Shown here: in pieces, positions 23,649 through 32,983 of the stretch
Position numbering within the stretch: the stretch's first letter is position 1
Layout of the letters: every line of letters starts with the position of its first letter
NCBI RefSeq assembly: GCF_018728565.1
Contig: NZ_JACSOI010000005.1
Span: forward strand, 62,001-126,000
From: Zobellia russellii
GTDB taxonomy: Bacteria; Bacteroidota; Bacteroidia; Flavobacteriales; Flavobacteriaceae
Reading direction: 5' to 3'
Length of the DNA: 64,000 bases
Position numbers and translations under genes: made by a program
The notes under the pieces: generated by a model
The model's input: the letters and a program-made list of their open reading frames with translations, nothing else
What the model was told of the DNA's origin: nothing
The model's database searches: none

Positions 23649-24839
23649 TTAATATGTCATTTTTACGATCTTCTCGGCATCCTGTGGGGTTAACGCCTGG
23701 CGCTCGCCAAGACCTTTCCAGCCACGATCGGTAAAGCGTTGCGCAATTTTTTCACCTGTACCCTCATACTCGGAAGTATAATCGGATAGTTTGGTGTCAA
23801 TGCCCAACTCCTTAAAGAAGGCTTCCGTTTTTTCAATAGCGGCATACGCCTTGTCATCTATACTACCTTCGGTAATATTCCAGACACGTTTGCCATATTG
23901 AGCCAATTTCTCCTTTTTAGATTCAAAGTTGTATTTGTAATGACTTGGCGCAACTACCGCCAAAGTTCTGGCATGATCAATTCCGTACATTGCGGTAAGC
24001 TCATGGCCCATCATGTGAACGGCCCAGTCACCCGGAACACCTTGTTGGATAAGTCCGTTTAGTGCCATGGTACAGCTCCACATAAAGTTGGACGCCGCCT
24101 CATAATTACTAGGGTCTTTAATTACTCTAGGAGCAATCTCAATAAGAGTCTGTAAAATACTTTCTGCAAAACGGTCTTGTAAAAGTCCGCCCGCCGGATA
24201 CGTCATATATTGCTCAAGAACATGAGTAAAGGCATCAGTGATACCGTTTACTAACTGTCTTTCTGGAATAGAAGTAATTACCTGGGGATCCAATACCGAA
24301 AACTGTGGGAATAGGGCAGGACCTCCAAAAGCTAATTTTTCCTGGGTCTCTTTTCTGGAAATTACCGTTCCCGAATTCATCTCTGAACCAGTAGCCGGCA
24401 ACGTCAAGACCGTTCCAAAAGGCATTCCTTTTTTAATAGGCTCTCTTTTCTTTACAAAGTCCCATGGCTCATCACCTTCATAAACCGCAGCGGCCGATAA
24501 AAACTTGGTTCCGTCAATAACCGAACCACCACCAACAGCTAGCAAATAGGTAATATTCTCTTCTTTGATCACCTTTAGAGCATTCATAAGAACTGCATAT
24601 TCCGGGTTGGCAGGTATACCACCAAATTCAACCAAATCAGCATTGGATAATGCTTTTTTAACTTGGTCATAAATACCGTTCTTTTTGATACTTCCACCAC
24701 CGTAAAGCAATAATACTTTGGCATCAGAAGGAATTTCTTCCGTTATTTTCTTAATCGTATCTTTTCCAAAAATAATTTTGGTAGGATTCTTAAATTCAAA
24801 ATTTGTCATAGTTTCTTTTCTTTTTTTTACTTCGGTCAT
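23649..24839 (-). CDS. Iron-containing alcohol dehydrogenase (YqhD-like)
   Basis: Group III alcohol dehydrogenase of 396 residues, similar to YqhD, which reduces toxic aldehydes with NADPH. KVLLLYGGGSIKKNG is the cofactor loop, and AVGGGSVIDGTKFLS the Gly-rich motif that precedes it in YqhD. Metal ligands are Asp and His in GITDAFTHVLEQYM near residue 205 and the two His in MGHELTAMYGIDHARTLAVV. The ATG at 24839 overlaps the stop of the MDR gene (TAATG), so the pair is coupled; a second ATG at 24809 is also possible (MTNFEFKNP). Role: aldehyde reduction in the electrophile operon. Confidence 0.93.
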   Translation of the reverse strand: MTEVKKRKETMTNFEFKNPTKIIFGKDTIKKITEEIPSDAKVLLLYGGGSIKKNGIYDQVKKALSNADLVEFGGIPANPEYAVLMNALKVIKEENITYLLAVGGGSVIDGTKFLSAAAVYEGDEPWDFVKKREPIKKGMPFGTVLTLPATGSEMNSGTVISRKETQEKLAFGGPALFPQFSVLDPQVITSIPERQLVNGITDAFTHVLEQYMTYPAGGLLQDRFAESILQTLIEIAPRVIKDPSNYEAASNFMWSCTMALNGLIQQGVPGDWAVHMMGHELTAMYGIDHARTLAVVAPSHYKYNFESKKEKLAQYGKRVWNITEGSIDDKAYAAIEKTEAFFKELGIDTKLSDYTSEYEGTGEKIAQRFTDRGWKGLGERQALTPQDAEKIVKMTY

Positions 24840-25834
24840 TATATTTTAACGACCATTTTTCCCTTGTTTTTTCCATCGAACAAATCGATAAAGGCTTGAG
24901 GGATATTTTCAAAACCTTCTACTATAGTTTCGCTATAGGTCAATTTACCTTCGGCCAACCAAGTTGATAGTTGTTGAAGCGCCTCAGGGTATTTTTCCTG
25001 ATAATTGAAAACAATAAACCCTTGCATAAGTGCACTGTTCCTCACTAAAAAGGGTTGCACGCTTACACTCTTAGGTAGTTCTGTATTGTTGTATACCGAT
25101 ATAGCACCACAAATAACCATCCTTGCAAAATGATTTATATTGAATAACACCGCATCCGAAATAGGACCGCCCACGTTATCAAAATAAACATCTACTCCGT
25201 TTGGTGCTGCTTTGGCAATGGCCGCAGTCATATCTTCAGTAGTATTGTAATTGATGCCCTCATCAAAACCGAATTTAGATTTTAGCATCTCTACCTTCTC
25301 ATCACTACCTGCAATACCAACAACATGAAGCCCCAGTATTTTACCAATTTGGCCTACCACACTACCTACGGCACCGGCCGCACCGGAAACCACTAAGGTT
25401 TCCCCTTTTTTAGGTTTCCCAATTTCGTTGAGTCCTAAATAGGCCGTTAAACCGGTCATTCCCAGAATACCCAAATAGGCACTCAACGGCGCTTTGTCCG
25501 CATCAACTATAGTAAGGCCTTCTCCATTGGAAACCTGTTGGGTTTTCCAATCCAGGGTGCCCGCAAGGTAATCTCCCTCCTTAAACTCGTTGTGCTTAGA
25601 TGCTATAACTTTTGCTACAATACCTGAATGCACGGGTTTGTTCAATTCAAAAGGAGCCACATACGATTTGGCATCGTTCATTCTTCCTCTTAAATAAGGG
25701 TCTACTGAAACGTATGCTGTCTCCAAAAGCAACTCTCCGTCTTTGATTTCTAAAGAAGAGTCATCCTCTATAAATTCAAAATCTGAAACCGAAGGTTTCC
25801 CTTTAGGTCTATTTTTTAATAAAATAGTTTTCAT
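24839..25834 (-). CDS. MDR-family NADP-dependent oxidoreductase
   Basis: Medium-chain reductase of 331 residues, without zinc-site Cys, of the prostaglandin/leukotriene reductase (PTGR) type that saturates alpha,beta-unsaturated carbonyls. VDPYLRGRMNDAKSYV near residue 46 is a landmark, and the NADP loop VSGAAGAVGSVVGQIGK is near residue 148. GVDVYFDNVGG and ARMVICGAISVYN are further family motifs. It lies 18 bases after the nitroreductase and overlaps the alcohol dehydrogenase by one base, within the TetR-led operon. Confidence 0.92.
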   Translation of the reverse strand: MKTILLKNRPKGKPSVSDFEFIEDDSSLEIKDGELLLETAYVSVDPYLRGRMNDAKSYVAPFELNKPVHSGIVAKVIASKHNEFKEGDYLAGTLDWKTQQVSNGEGLTIVDADKAPLSAYLGILGMTGLTAYLGLNEIGKPKKGETLVVSGAAGAVGSVVGQIGKILGLHVVGIAGSDEKVEMLKSKFGFDEGINYNTTEDMTAAIAKAAPNGVDVYFDNVGGPISDAVLFNINHFARMVICGAISVYNNTELPKSVSVQPFLVRNSALMQGFIVFNYQEKYPEALQQLSTWLAEGKLTYSETIVEGFENIPQAFIDLFDGKNKGKMVVKI

Positions 25835-25852
25835 AGTATTCTCTTTTTGTAA

Positions 25853-26485
25853 TTAGTCCATTACGGTAACTAAATCTTCTGTGCTCTTTCTTACCTTGAC
25901 CAAATTGGCCAGCCAATCTTCTTCCGTTTTTCTATAACCAATCGGCAGTAAAACACAACTACGCAATCCTTTTGCCCTAAGACCAAGAATTTCATCTACG
26001 GCATCTGGGTCAAAACCTTCCATTGGCGTGGAGTCTACTCCTTCAAAAGCGGCAGCGGTAAGGGCTTCGGCAAATGCTATGTAGGCTTGTCTTGCGGCAT
26101 GCTGGAAGTTCACTTCCGGGTCACGTTGTGGGTACATACCCAATAGTTGTTGTCTGTAATTTTCCCAACCCTCATTTTTAAAACCACGAATTTCATTGGT
26201 AAGGTCAAACATCTTATTGATGCGTTCCTCGGTATAATTATCCCAAGCAGCAAATATCAATAAGTGAGATGAATCTGTAATCACGGATTGGTTCCAAGCC
26301 ACTGGCTTTATTTTTTCCTTTAACTCTTGATTGGTTACCACTATAATTTCAAAAGGTTGCAATCCACTAGAAGTAGGGGCAAGGCGGGCCGCTTCTAAAA
26401 TACGGTCCACTTTTTCCTGTGGTACGGTTTCGCCGTTCATTGCTTTTGTAGCGTATCTCCAATTTAATTTATCAAGTAATTCCAT
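25853..26485 (-). CDS. NAD(P)H-dependent nitroreductase (NfsB-like)
   Basis: FMN-dependent nitroreductase of 210 residues. RYATKAMNGETVPQEKVDRI with ARLAPTSSGLQPFEIIVV (FMN phosphate loop) are typical of the NfsB/YdgI group; the C-terminal GLRSCVLLPIGYRKTEEDW is the second FMN block. It reduces nitroaromatics and quinones. It is the second gene of the TetR-led operon, 28 bases after tetR. A second nitroreductase of similar type is encoded at 34935. Confidence 0.92.
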   Translation of the reverse strand: MELLDKLNWRYATKAMNGETVPQEKVDRILEAARLAPTSSGLQPFEIIVVTNQELKEKIKPVAWNQSVITDSSHLLIFAAWDNYTEERINKMFDLTNEIRGFKNEGWENYRQQLLGMYPQRDPEVNFQHAARQAYIAFAEALTAAAFEGVDSTPMEGFDPDAVDEILGLRAKGLRSCVLLPIGYRKTEEDWLANLVKVRKSTEDLVTVMD

Positions 26486-26513
26486 TTGTATGCTGTGTTT
26501 AAAATGATTGTGT

Positions 26514-27092
26514 TTATATTTTTATACTGTTCCAGGCAGATTGATAGGCCTCTTCCAAGTGGTCTTCGTTCAGTTGAAAACGTCCTCTTTTTTGGGTAAT
26601 CATCAAGAAGGATAAAGGATTGATGGAGTAGGCATACAAGATGTAATCCGATAACGGCTTAATCTTGCCTTCCTTCTTACCGCGCTCCCACAAATCCAAC
26701 AGGGGTTGTAAGTGCCTAATCCCTTCTTCTCGACTTTGCTCGTCTATCATAGGCGTATTGTCGCACTGTGCCAAGAACATTGCTTCTTCGCATTCCTTTA
26801 GCTTAAAATCGGCAATACGTTTCCATATAACCTCAAAGCCTTCCTCAACCTCCATATTGGGGTCATAGGTAGCAAACGCGTAATCTGTAAAAGCTGCTTT
26901 TACCTCTATGTATACCTTGTTTACCAAATCCTGTTTGTTCTCAAAGTAGAGGTATATTGTAGCAGGCGATACATTGGCCATTTTAGCTATTTTGGACATT
27001 GGTGCGGCGTGAAAACCACTATTGTTCACCAATTCAATTGTAGCTTTGACCAGCGCATTTCTCTTAATTTGACTCTTTGTTAATTCTGCCAT
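26514..27092 (-). CDS. TetR family transcriptional regulator
   Basis: TetR regulator of 192 residues. The N-terminal helix-turn-helix is IKRNALVKATIELVNNSGFHAAPMSKIAKMANVSPATIYLYFENKQDLVN (residues about 9-58, seen in two parts), typical of the family. The C-terminal part is a helical ligand and dimer domain. It heads the five-gene operon tetR, nitroreductase, MDR, Fe-ADH, DJ-1, and a perfect 14-base palindrome in its promoter fits autorepression. The inducer is probably an electrophile, quinone or aldehyde (inference from the operon). Confidence 0.93.
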   Translation of the reverse strand: MAELTKSQIKRNALVKATIELVNNSGFHAAPMSKIAKMANVSPATIYLYFENKQDLVNKVYIEVKAAFTDYAFATYDPNMEVEEGFEVIWKRIADFKLKECEEAMFLAQCDNTPMIDEQSREEGIRHLQPLLDLWERGKKEGKIKPLSDYILYAYSINPLSFLMITQKRGRFQLNEDHLEEAYQSAWNSIKI

Positions 27093-27109
27093 TGTTTCTA
27101 ATTCTGGTA

Positions 27110-27139
27110 CAAAGATAAGAATAAAAATGAACGTTCATT
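27110..27139 (-). promoter_or_regulatory. TetR-operon promoter and operator AATGAACGTTCATT
   Basis: The -7 box TATCTTTG reads leftward at 27117-27110, 18 bases before the tetR ATG. Directly upstream, the perfect 14-base palindrome AATGAACGTTCATT occupies 27126-27139, between the -7 and -33 positions, where a bound repressor would block polymerase. TetR-type operators often have this form. Confidence 0.75.
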
Positions 27140-27203
27140 CTTTTTTAACAAAGGTTTAGTTTTTCAATGTCAATAGGGTGGGACTATCTAGGGATTACTT
27201 TAG

Positions 27204-27211
27204 TAGATTTG
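27204..27211 (+). promoter_or_regulatory. -7 box TAGATTTG ahead of the GAF gene
   Basis: Matches TAnnTTTG and lies 68 bases upstream of the ATG at 27279. No good -33 element was seen. Confidence 0.5.
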
Positions 27212-27278
27212 TATGCAGGCCGGTCTGGCCTAAGAAACTTTAAGGAGACAAACCATCCATTTAGTAAACATCAAGAAT

Positions 27279-27755
27279 ATGAGTGATAAGCAAGAATTGA
27301 CCGTAGACCGTATTTTAACAGACCTAAAGCAGCCTACCATAGATTGGCAGCAAATATTGGAAAATGTAATTAGCGTTTTTGACTGTAGCACGGGAACCCT
27401 CCATTTCTTAGATCAAAAAACAGAACTATTACAATTACAAGCTCAGAAAGGCATTCCTCCATTTTTAATACCTAAACTATCTACAATCCCCATAGGCAAA
27501 GGAATGGCAGGTATTGCGGCAGAGCGTAAAGAAGCCGTAGAAATGTGTAATTTACAGACAGATGATTCCGGTGTTGCCCGTCCTGCTGCCAAAGAAACCA
27601 AAGTAGAGGGTTCCATTGCCGCGCCCATGTTACTTGACGGAAAATTATACGGTACCTTGGGCATAGCCAAACCGGTGCCCTATGATTTTACGGAAGACGA
27701 GCGCAATAGTTTGCTTAAAATTGGAGAAGCTATGAGCAAGGCCTTGGTAGGTTAG
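27279..27755 (+). CDS. Stand-alone GAF domain protein
   Basis: 158-residue cytosolic protein with one GAF domain covering about residues 20-155. Visible are GTLHFLDQKTELLQLQAQKGIPP, then KGMAGIAAERKEAVEMCNLQTDD and EGSIAAPMLLDGKLYGTLGIAKP, the central sheet strands of GAF domains. It has one Cys (CSTG) but no cysteine pair of the fRMsr type, so methionine sulfoxide reductase activity is unlikely. It may sense a small molecule. It has its own promoter and sits beside the TetR operon. Confidence 0.8.
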   Translation: MSDKQELTVDRILTDLKQPTIDWQQILENVISVFDCSTGTLHFLDQKTELLQLQAQKGIPPFLIPKLSTIPIGKGMAGIAAERKEAVEMCNLQTDDSGVARPAAKETKVEGSIAAPMLLDGKLYGTLGIAKPVPYDFTEDERNSLLKIGEAMSKALVG

Positions 27756-27765
27756 GTTTGTTCTT

Positions 27766-28527
27766 TTAGAGGGAAAATGTCAATCCCAACTTTAAGTTAG
27801 ATGAACGGTCACTTTCGGTAGAGGTCGAAAAGCTGCTATACGAATAATTATATAAGGCAGAAATGCTTAAGTGTCCCGATAAGGGCATTTCTGCTTTAAG
27901 CTGACTTAATACGCGATGGTTGGCTATATAACGGTATAAGGGCTGAAAGTACAAGGTTCCCGTAAAGTCAAGTCCCGTTTTGGGAAAGGCGTAAGTGGCG
28001 GAAAGGTAGCTACTGTTCCGGTGATTGTTGAACTGTACCTCGGTATCTTTTTCAATTTCAATTTCGTACATGTAGGCATTACCAAAATAGACTTTGGCAT
28101 TATCTTCCGAAACTAATTTTAAGCGTACACCAGCGCCCACCAAGCTCCTGTTGCGTATGGTGAGCAAAGTATTGTTCTGGTTTTGAATAAAAGCTTCCAA
28201 CCTAAATAGGTCCGTTATTTTTTGATTGTACCTAACATGAAAGAAGTAAGAGTTTTGAAAATCTTCGTCCTTACTTCTAATAAGGTTATAGTTGCCTATG
28301 AAAAAGAATATTTTCTTAAGGTCTTTGGATTTTATCTGTGTGGTTAGATTGGAACCTACCTGAAGAATGTAAGCCCCATTATTGTCCGTATAGTTAAAAA
28401 GCAAATCGCTCTTTAAGGCAAAACGAACGGAATCTTTCTGCATTCGTTTAGATTCAATATTTACCAATTGGGCACTAGAACTATAAAAGAAAAGAAGGGC
28501 TATGCTTATGGGTAAAAGTTGTTTCAT
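27766..28527 (-). CDS. Outer-membrane protein, DUF481-like beta-barrel
   Basis: Signal peptide (about 1-19, ending SSSAQ), then 230 residues of alternating beta-strands with an aromatic end FSL, as in small outer-membrane barrels. RFALKSDLLFNYTDNNGAYILQVGSN, LVGAGVRLKLV and NSSYLSATYAFPKTG (each counted in parts) fit DUF481/YdiY-like proteins. It probably is a surface-localised barrel of unknown function. It converges on the GAF gene with only 10 bases between them. Confidence 0.72.
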   Translation of the reverse strand: MKQLLPISIALLFFYSSSAQLVNIESKRMQKDSVRFALKSDLLFNYTDNNGAYILQVGSNLTTQIKSKDLKKIFFFIGNYNLIRSKDEDFQNSYFFHVRYNQKITDLFRLEAFIQNQNNTLLTIRNRSLVGAGVRLKLVSEDNAKVYFGNAYMYEIEIEKDTEVQFNNHRNSSYLSATYAFPKTGLDFTGTLYFQPLYRYIANHRVLSQLKAEMPLSGHLSISALYNYSYSSFSTSTESDRSSNLKLGLTFSL

Positions 28528-28764
28528 GCGGCAAGTGATTTTTTTTCAGCTGCAAAACTATCTAATTTCTATGTGATATAGGGAATTTAGGTGCTTTACA
28601 GATTAATTTCAAAGAAAAAAAATGGGTTTCCAGAGAAAAAAATTAAAGTAAAATCGTATTATTGGTATAAATCGGTTTGGAATTCCTTGTTTCTACGCTT
28701 GTCGTAATCCTTTGTGAAACCCAAGTTAGAGAAGCATAATGTTAAGTTTTGACTAGAGATACGT
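28528..28764. other. Intergenic region between divergent genes
   Basis: About 237 bases between the outer-membrane protein and the histidine kinase. It must contain both promoters. No strong dyad or perfect box was found. Confidence 0.4.
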
Positions 28765-29979
28765 ATGGAAATAGTAGGTGCATTACAGAAAGATATTGAA
28801 GATATCCAATCCATTAGCATTGTGCCCACTATTTTAGATGTGGTTTGCAGGGCTACAGGTATGGGCTTTGCGGCCATTGCCAGAGTAACCGATGAAACAT
28901 GGGTAACTTGTGGGGTTTTAGATGCCATACCCTTTGGGCTTTCCGTAGGTGATGAACTTGAAATAGAAACTACTTTTTGTAAGCAGGTGCGTGAGAGCGA
29001 TAAACTGGTAGTTATAGACCACGTGGAAAAGGATAAAGTATATCATAACCATCCTATACCTGCGCAGTATGGTTTTCAAAGCTATATTTCCGTACCTATT
29101 GTTAGAAAGAACGGCGAGTTTTTTGGGACACTTTGTGCACTGGATCCTAAACCGAACAAGGTGAACAACCCAGAAATTATAGCTATGTTCTCTATGTTTA
29201 CGGAATTGATCGCTTTTCATCTAGATGCCCTAGAGACCATGCGTAGGCAAGATACTGCAATAAAGAAAAAGGATGTTGAACTTGCTACCTATGATTTTAT
29301 TTCCAGTCATGATTTGCAAGAGCCGTTACGTAAAATCCAGATTCTAACGAGTACGTTAGAAAAGAAAGAAGAAAAGAATCTTTCGGAGAAAGGGAAAAAA
29401 TATTTTAAGTCGATTAAAAAGGCGGCCACAAGAATGCGCAACATTCTTAATGACCTTTTAACGTATTCTGAGACGGAGTTTAAGCCTAAAAGTTTTAAGG
29501 AACTAGATTTAAATGTTCTTGTAAATCGGGCAAAAGCCAGGTTAAGTACACAGTTGGAAGAATCCAACGCTATTATTAATACCAATGATTTGTGCACGTT
29601 AAATATTGTTCCCATTCAAATGGAGCAACTCTTTTATAATCTCTTTGCCAACAGTTTGAGCTTTAGAAGTGATAAAAGACCGCTGCTGATCGAGGTGGAT
29701 AGTAAGCAAGGTTTGGGCCAGTCTTTTGGTGTTCAAGGTCTAGAGGAAGCTAAAATGTATTGCGAAATCACAGTTAAGGATAATGGTATGGGTTTTGACC
29801 AGCAATACAGTGAGAAAATATTCGACATATTTCAACGTCTAAAAAGCAAGGAGAACGATAAATCTACAGGAATAGGACTCTCTATTGTAAGGCGTATTGT
29901 AGAAAACCACAATGGAAAAATTATAGCGATAGGCAAACCGGACCATTTTGCCATTTTTAAGATATACCTACCACTATAA
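28765..29979 (+). CDS. GAF-domain sensor histidine kinase
   Basis: Soluble kinase of 404 residues. A GAF domain covers about residues 10-160 (GAF-like IVPTILDVVCRATGMGFAAI). The dimerisation and phosphorylation segment SSHDLQEPLRKIQ has the phosphoacceptor His at about residue 182. The ATP-binding domain shows the N box (MEQLFYNLFANSLSF), the G1 box (VKDNGMGFDQQY) and G2 (STGIGLSIVRRIVENHNG). There is no response regulator gene beside it, so the partner is elsewhere. It lacks transmembrane segments, so the signal is cytosolic. Confidence 0.9.
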   Translation: MEIVGALQKDIEDIQSISIVPTILDVVCRATGMGFAAIARVTDETWVTCGVLDAIPFGLSVGDELEIETTFCKQVRESDKLVVIDHVEKDKVYHNHPIPAQYGFQSYISVPIVRKNGEFFGTLCALDPKPNKVNNPEIIAMFSMFTELIAFHLDALETMRRQDTAIKKKDVELATYDFISSHDLQEPLRKIQILTSTLEKKEEKNLSEKGKKYFKSIKKAATRMRNILNDLLTYSETEFKPKSFKELDLNVLVNRAKARLSTQLEESNAIINTNDLCTLNIVPIQMEQLFYNLFANSLSFRSDKRPLLIEVDSKQGLGQSFGVQGLEEAKMYCEITVKDNGMGFDQQYSEKIFDIFQRLKSKENDKSTGIGLSIVRRIVENHNGKIIAIGKPDHFAIFKIYLPL

Positions 29980-29990
29980 CTAATTGTTCG

Positions 29991-31451
29991 CTAAGCCATA
30001 GCGGGAGTGGCTACAGGTATTGAAAAAGCTAATTTTTCAATTTCATCCAACAATTCAATAAAATCTCTTTTAGAAGTTAACGGGTTCATAACGGAACATC
30101 GCAAAGTGCGTTCGCCATTAATTGTAGTCTGTACAATATAGAATTTTCCCGAAGCGATCAATTGCTTCCGTATTTCACCATTTAACCCGTTCAGTTCCGT
30201 GTTGTTTATTTTGTTACTTGGAATGTACCTGAAATTTACAATATTGGATTTCGGTTCGTGTACCAGTTCAAAATTGGGTTTTTCCGTAATAAGTTCCGAT
30301 AAAACCTGTGCCGAATCATAGAGTCGATCTACATTTTTTTCAAAGATATCGTTACCGTACGTTTTCAGGAGTACATATACTTTTGCCGAAAGAAAAGGTT
30401 TGCTGCACTCAAAAGTACGTTTAGCGGAATTATACCATTCTTCGGTTTCGGGAGAATCCCACAAGTATTGTGCTCTTTGGGCAAAAGTCCTGTAAATTTT
30501 GTTTCCTTGTCTAAACAATAGGGCGGTGCTCAGTACCGGTGTCATCAACATTTTGTGAAAATCAATGACAACGGAGTCCGCTTTTTCTATTCCCTTGGTC
30601 AGTCCCTTATATTTTTCAGAAAACACGACCGCTCCACCGTGTGCGCCATCTACGTGTAACCAGATATTATTAGCTTCACTGAAAGTTGCCAGAGCTTCCA
30701 AATCGTCATAGGAACCGGTTGCGGTAGATCCGGCGCATCCTATTATACAGAAAACATGAAGTCCTTTTTTCTTTGCTTCTTCCAAGTATTGAGGGAGAAG
30801 GTCTGTCCGAATTTTAAAGTTCTCGTCTACAGGAATTTTTATGATTCCGCTATCGCCCAAACCTAAAATCCGTGCCGATCGATCAATACAATAATGCGCT
30901 TCATCGGAAACCATTACCGCTAATTTTTCATTATGGCCTTCTTCCCAAACGTTCTGTGGTGCTTTATCTTTTCTAGCGGCTAGTAAGGCGGTAAGGTTTC
31001 CCAAACTTCCCCCGGAAGTCATAAGGCCCGAAGCTAAATCTCCATAACCTATTTTCTTGGCCGTAAAATCTGTTACTACCCGCTCCATAGCATTTGAAAC
31101 CGGTCCCATTTCATACACTCCCGTACTATTATTGATTAAATCCGTTACCAGTCCTGTTAAAGCGGTTATAGGTGCGGGCACAGCGGTCTGGTGCCCCATG
31201 TATTTAGGGTGCTGTGTTTGTTGAGACCTTTGGAGCAATGTGGTTAAAGTGGTTATGGGGTCGGAAGGTTGTTGAAGATCGTTCTCCCAGAACTGTAGCT
31301 CGTCTTCCGGAGCATTATTTGGATAGACCGTTTTGGTTTCCTGGCTTTGCAAATTTCCCAAGTGGTTGGCAAGGACATCGATCAGTTCTTTTCCTACCGC
31401 TCTAAATTTCTCCGCGTCATAAACATTTGTAAGACTTTGATCATTGGTCAT
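29991..31451 (-). CDS. PLP-dependent group II decarboxylase
   Basis: 486-residue pyridoxal phosphate decarboxylase of the aromatic amino acid/diaminobutyrate/glutamate group. HVDGAHGGAVVFS near residue 266 has the Asp that pairs with the PLP ring N, and VVIDFHKMLMTPVLST near residue 298 holds the Lys that forms the Schiff base. GAGGSTATGSYDDL-type residues (GCAGSTATGSYD) bind the phosphate, and ALLAARKDKAPQNVW is typical of the diaminobutyrate/aspartate subgroup. The substrate is not decided. It is divergent from a LysR regulator, its likely controller. Confidence 0.88.
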   Translation of the reverse strand: MTNDQSLTNVYDAEKFRAVGKELIDVLANHLGNLQSQETKTVYPNNAPEDELQFWENDLQQPSDPITTLTTLLQRSQQTQHPKYMGHQTAVPAPITALTGLVTDLINNSTGVYEMGPVSNAMERVVTDFTAKKIGYGDLASGLMTSGGSLGNLTALLAARKDKAPQNVWEEGHNEKLAVMVSDEAHYCIDRSARILGLGDSGIIKIPVDENFKIRTDLLPQYLEEAKKKGLHVFCIIGCAGSTATGSYDDLEALATFSEANNIWLHVDGAHGGAVVFSEKYKGLTKGIEKADSVVIDFHKMLMTPVLSTALLFRQGNKIYRTFAQRAQYLWDSPETEEWYNSAKRTFECSKPFLSAKVYVLLKTYGNDIFEKNVDRLYDSAQVLSELITEKPNFELVHEPKSNIVNFRYIPSNKINNTELNGLNGEIRKQLIASGKFYIVQTTINGERTLRCSVMNPLTSKRDFIELLDEIEKLAFSIPVATPAMA

Positions 31452-31492
31452 TATGAATAGCTTTAAGGTTCAACATCATCCTTTATTCCACA

Positions 31493-31546
31493 CAAAGCTA
31501 GATATCTTTACTTATAAATATAAATACTTAATTTTGATGAATTCAT
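31493..31546. promoter_or_regulatory. Divergent promoters of the decarboxylase and LysR genes
   Basis: TAGCTTTG reads leftward at 31500-31493 ahead of the decarboxylase, and TAATTTTG reads rightward at 31529-31536 ahead of the LysR gene. ATGAATTCAT at 31537-31546 is a perfect 10-base palindrome at the LysR start site and could be an autoregulatory site, though it is short. Confidence 0.5.
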
Positions 31547-31566
31547 AACAAATATGTATTACTGAA

Positions 31567-32451
31567 ATGGATTTACAACACATACGTAGCGCCGTACTGC
31601 TCTCCAAGAAGTTAAACTTTACTAAGACGGCAGAAGCGTTACATATTGTTCAGCCCGCCTTGAGCCGGAAAATAAAACAACTGGAAGAGGCTATTCAGGC
31701 GCCATTGTTCAAACGAAACAAACGGAACGTAGAGTTGACGAATGCGGGAAACTATTTTATTCCTGAAATGGAGAAGCTATTACTTCAGTATGAATTCATT
31801 TTAAAACGAACCCATCAAATTCACAATGGAGAGGTGGGGGAACTAAAGATAGGTTTTACCCATTCCGTAATGCAGTCCATTCTGCCGGAAATTCTCATTA
31901 GCATTCGGGAAAATCTACCGGGCATGAAGACTATATTGAAAGAGCTTAACAACCGTGACCAATATATACGTTTGCAATCCGGTGAATTGGATATTGGTTT
32001 TGCCACCAATCCCCTTGTCCCAACAGGGTTAAAGAGTAAAGTTTTGCATATAGATAATTATGCGGTATTGGTGCCCAAAGGTTTTGATATAGACCGGTTA
32101 CAAAAGAAAGGGTTCTCGATGTTTGCCAAAGAACCTTTTATATTTCCTTCAAAAACAGATGGACCTAACTATGTGAACATTATTGAATCTATCTGCACCA
32201 ATGCCGGCTTTATACCTAACGTGGTACATGAAACAGATTCTGTCAGTACTAGTATACGATTGATAGAGGCTGGTATGGGAGTTTCGTTGGAGCCAATTTC
32301 CTCGCTTCGCGGATTAAACCTGCCTATTGATTTTTATGAATTGGATGATACACCTCAGAAAGCACAATTAACTATGATTTGGAATCCGAAACTTGAAGTT
32401 GAACATCCAAAACTGTTCACACTTTTACATGATACCTCTAAAACTTCTTAA
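31567..32451 (+). CDS. LysR family transcriptional regulator
   Basis: LysR regulator of 294 residues. The winged helix is IRSAVLLSKKLNFTKTAEALHIVQPALSRKIKQLEEAIQAPLFKR, in which QPALSRKIKQLE is the recognition helix. The effector domain follows from about residue 90. It is divergent from the PLP decarboxylase and probably regulates it. No terminator was identified. Confidence 0.92.
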   Translation: MDLQHIRSAVLLSKKLNFTKTAEALHIVQPALSRKIKQLEEAIQAPLFKRNKRNVELTNAGNYFIPEMEKLLLQYEFILKRTHQIHNGEVGELKIGFTHSVMQSILPEILISIRENLPGMKTILKELNNRDQYIRLQSGELDIGFATNPLVPTGLKSKVLHIDNYAVLVPKGFDIDRLQKKGFSMFAKEPFIFPSKTDGPNYVNIIESICTNAGFIPNVVHETDSVSTSIRLIEAGMGVSLEPISSLRGLNLPIDFYELDDTPQKAQLTMIWNPKLEVEHPKLFTLLHDTSKTS

Positions 32452-32983
32452 AAATTGTGGAGTTAAAAATCCTGGTTTACCATTCACTTTCCTTGCATTA
32501 CTAGCATGTTTTTGGGAAAACTCTTCTCTGTGCTACCGTTCATTCGCCTAATATTAGAATCGTTATTGTTAAAATATTGACAAATTGTAATTTTTACAAC
32601 ACTTATTTGAATTTAAACTGCGGGATTAGGAATTAAAACTTTTTGTTACATTGATATCTTATCAGTTTTACTACAATTTTGTATAAAAAAAGGAAATAAT
32701 GCCTAGTTTAATTAACGAATAGGCATTAAATACACAAATACCTCTCATTTTTATAGGTAACATAGCATAGCATACCGAAAAATATTGCATAAAACCTTTA
32801 AAAGTACAATTTTTCCTCATAAAAATTTCTACCTTAATAGGGTGGAACGAGGGGTGTAGTTTAGTGTCCTCTCTTCTCATCAAAAATTCGTTTAAAAGTT
32901 CTTTATCGGAATTGAGGTTACATATAGTATTTGAACCGACCCGATTAGAACTGTAATTCAGAATTTATCAGTGAGTAAAATTA
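32452..32983. other. Long intergenic region, no gene recognised
   Basis: About 530 AT-rich bases between the LysR gene and the redoxin gene. A 9-pair inverted repeat, TAATGCCTA / TAGGCATTA, lies at 32697-32728 with a 14-base AT-rich loop and no T run. A 70-codon leftward frame at 32883-32671 does not look like protein. No RNA gene or clear promoter was found. Confidence 0.5.

Noticed and set aside
32671-32883. A 70-codon leftward frame in the long gap before the redoxin gene.
   Set aside because: Composition is not protein-like, there is no promoter, and it spans the inverted repeat at 32697-32728.
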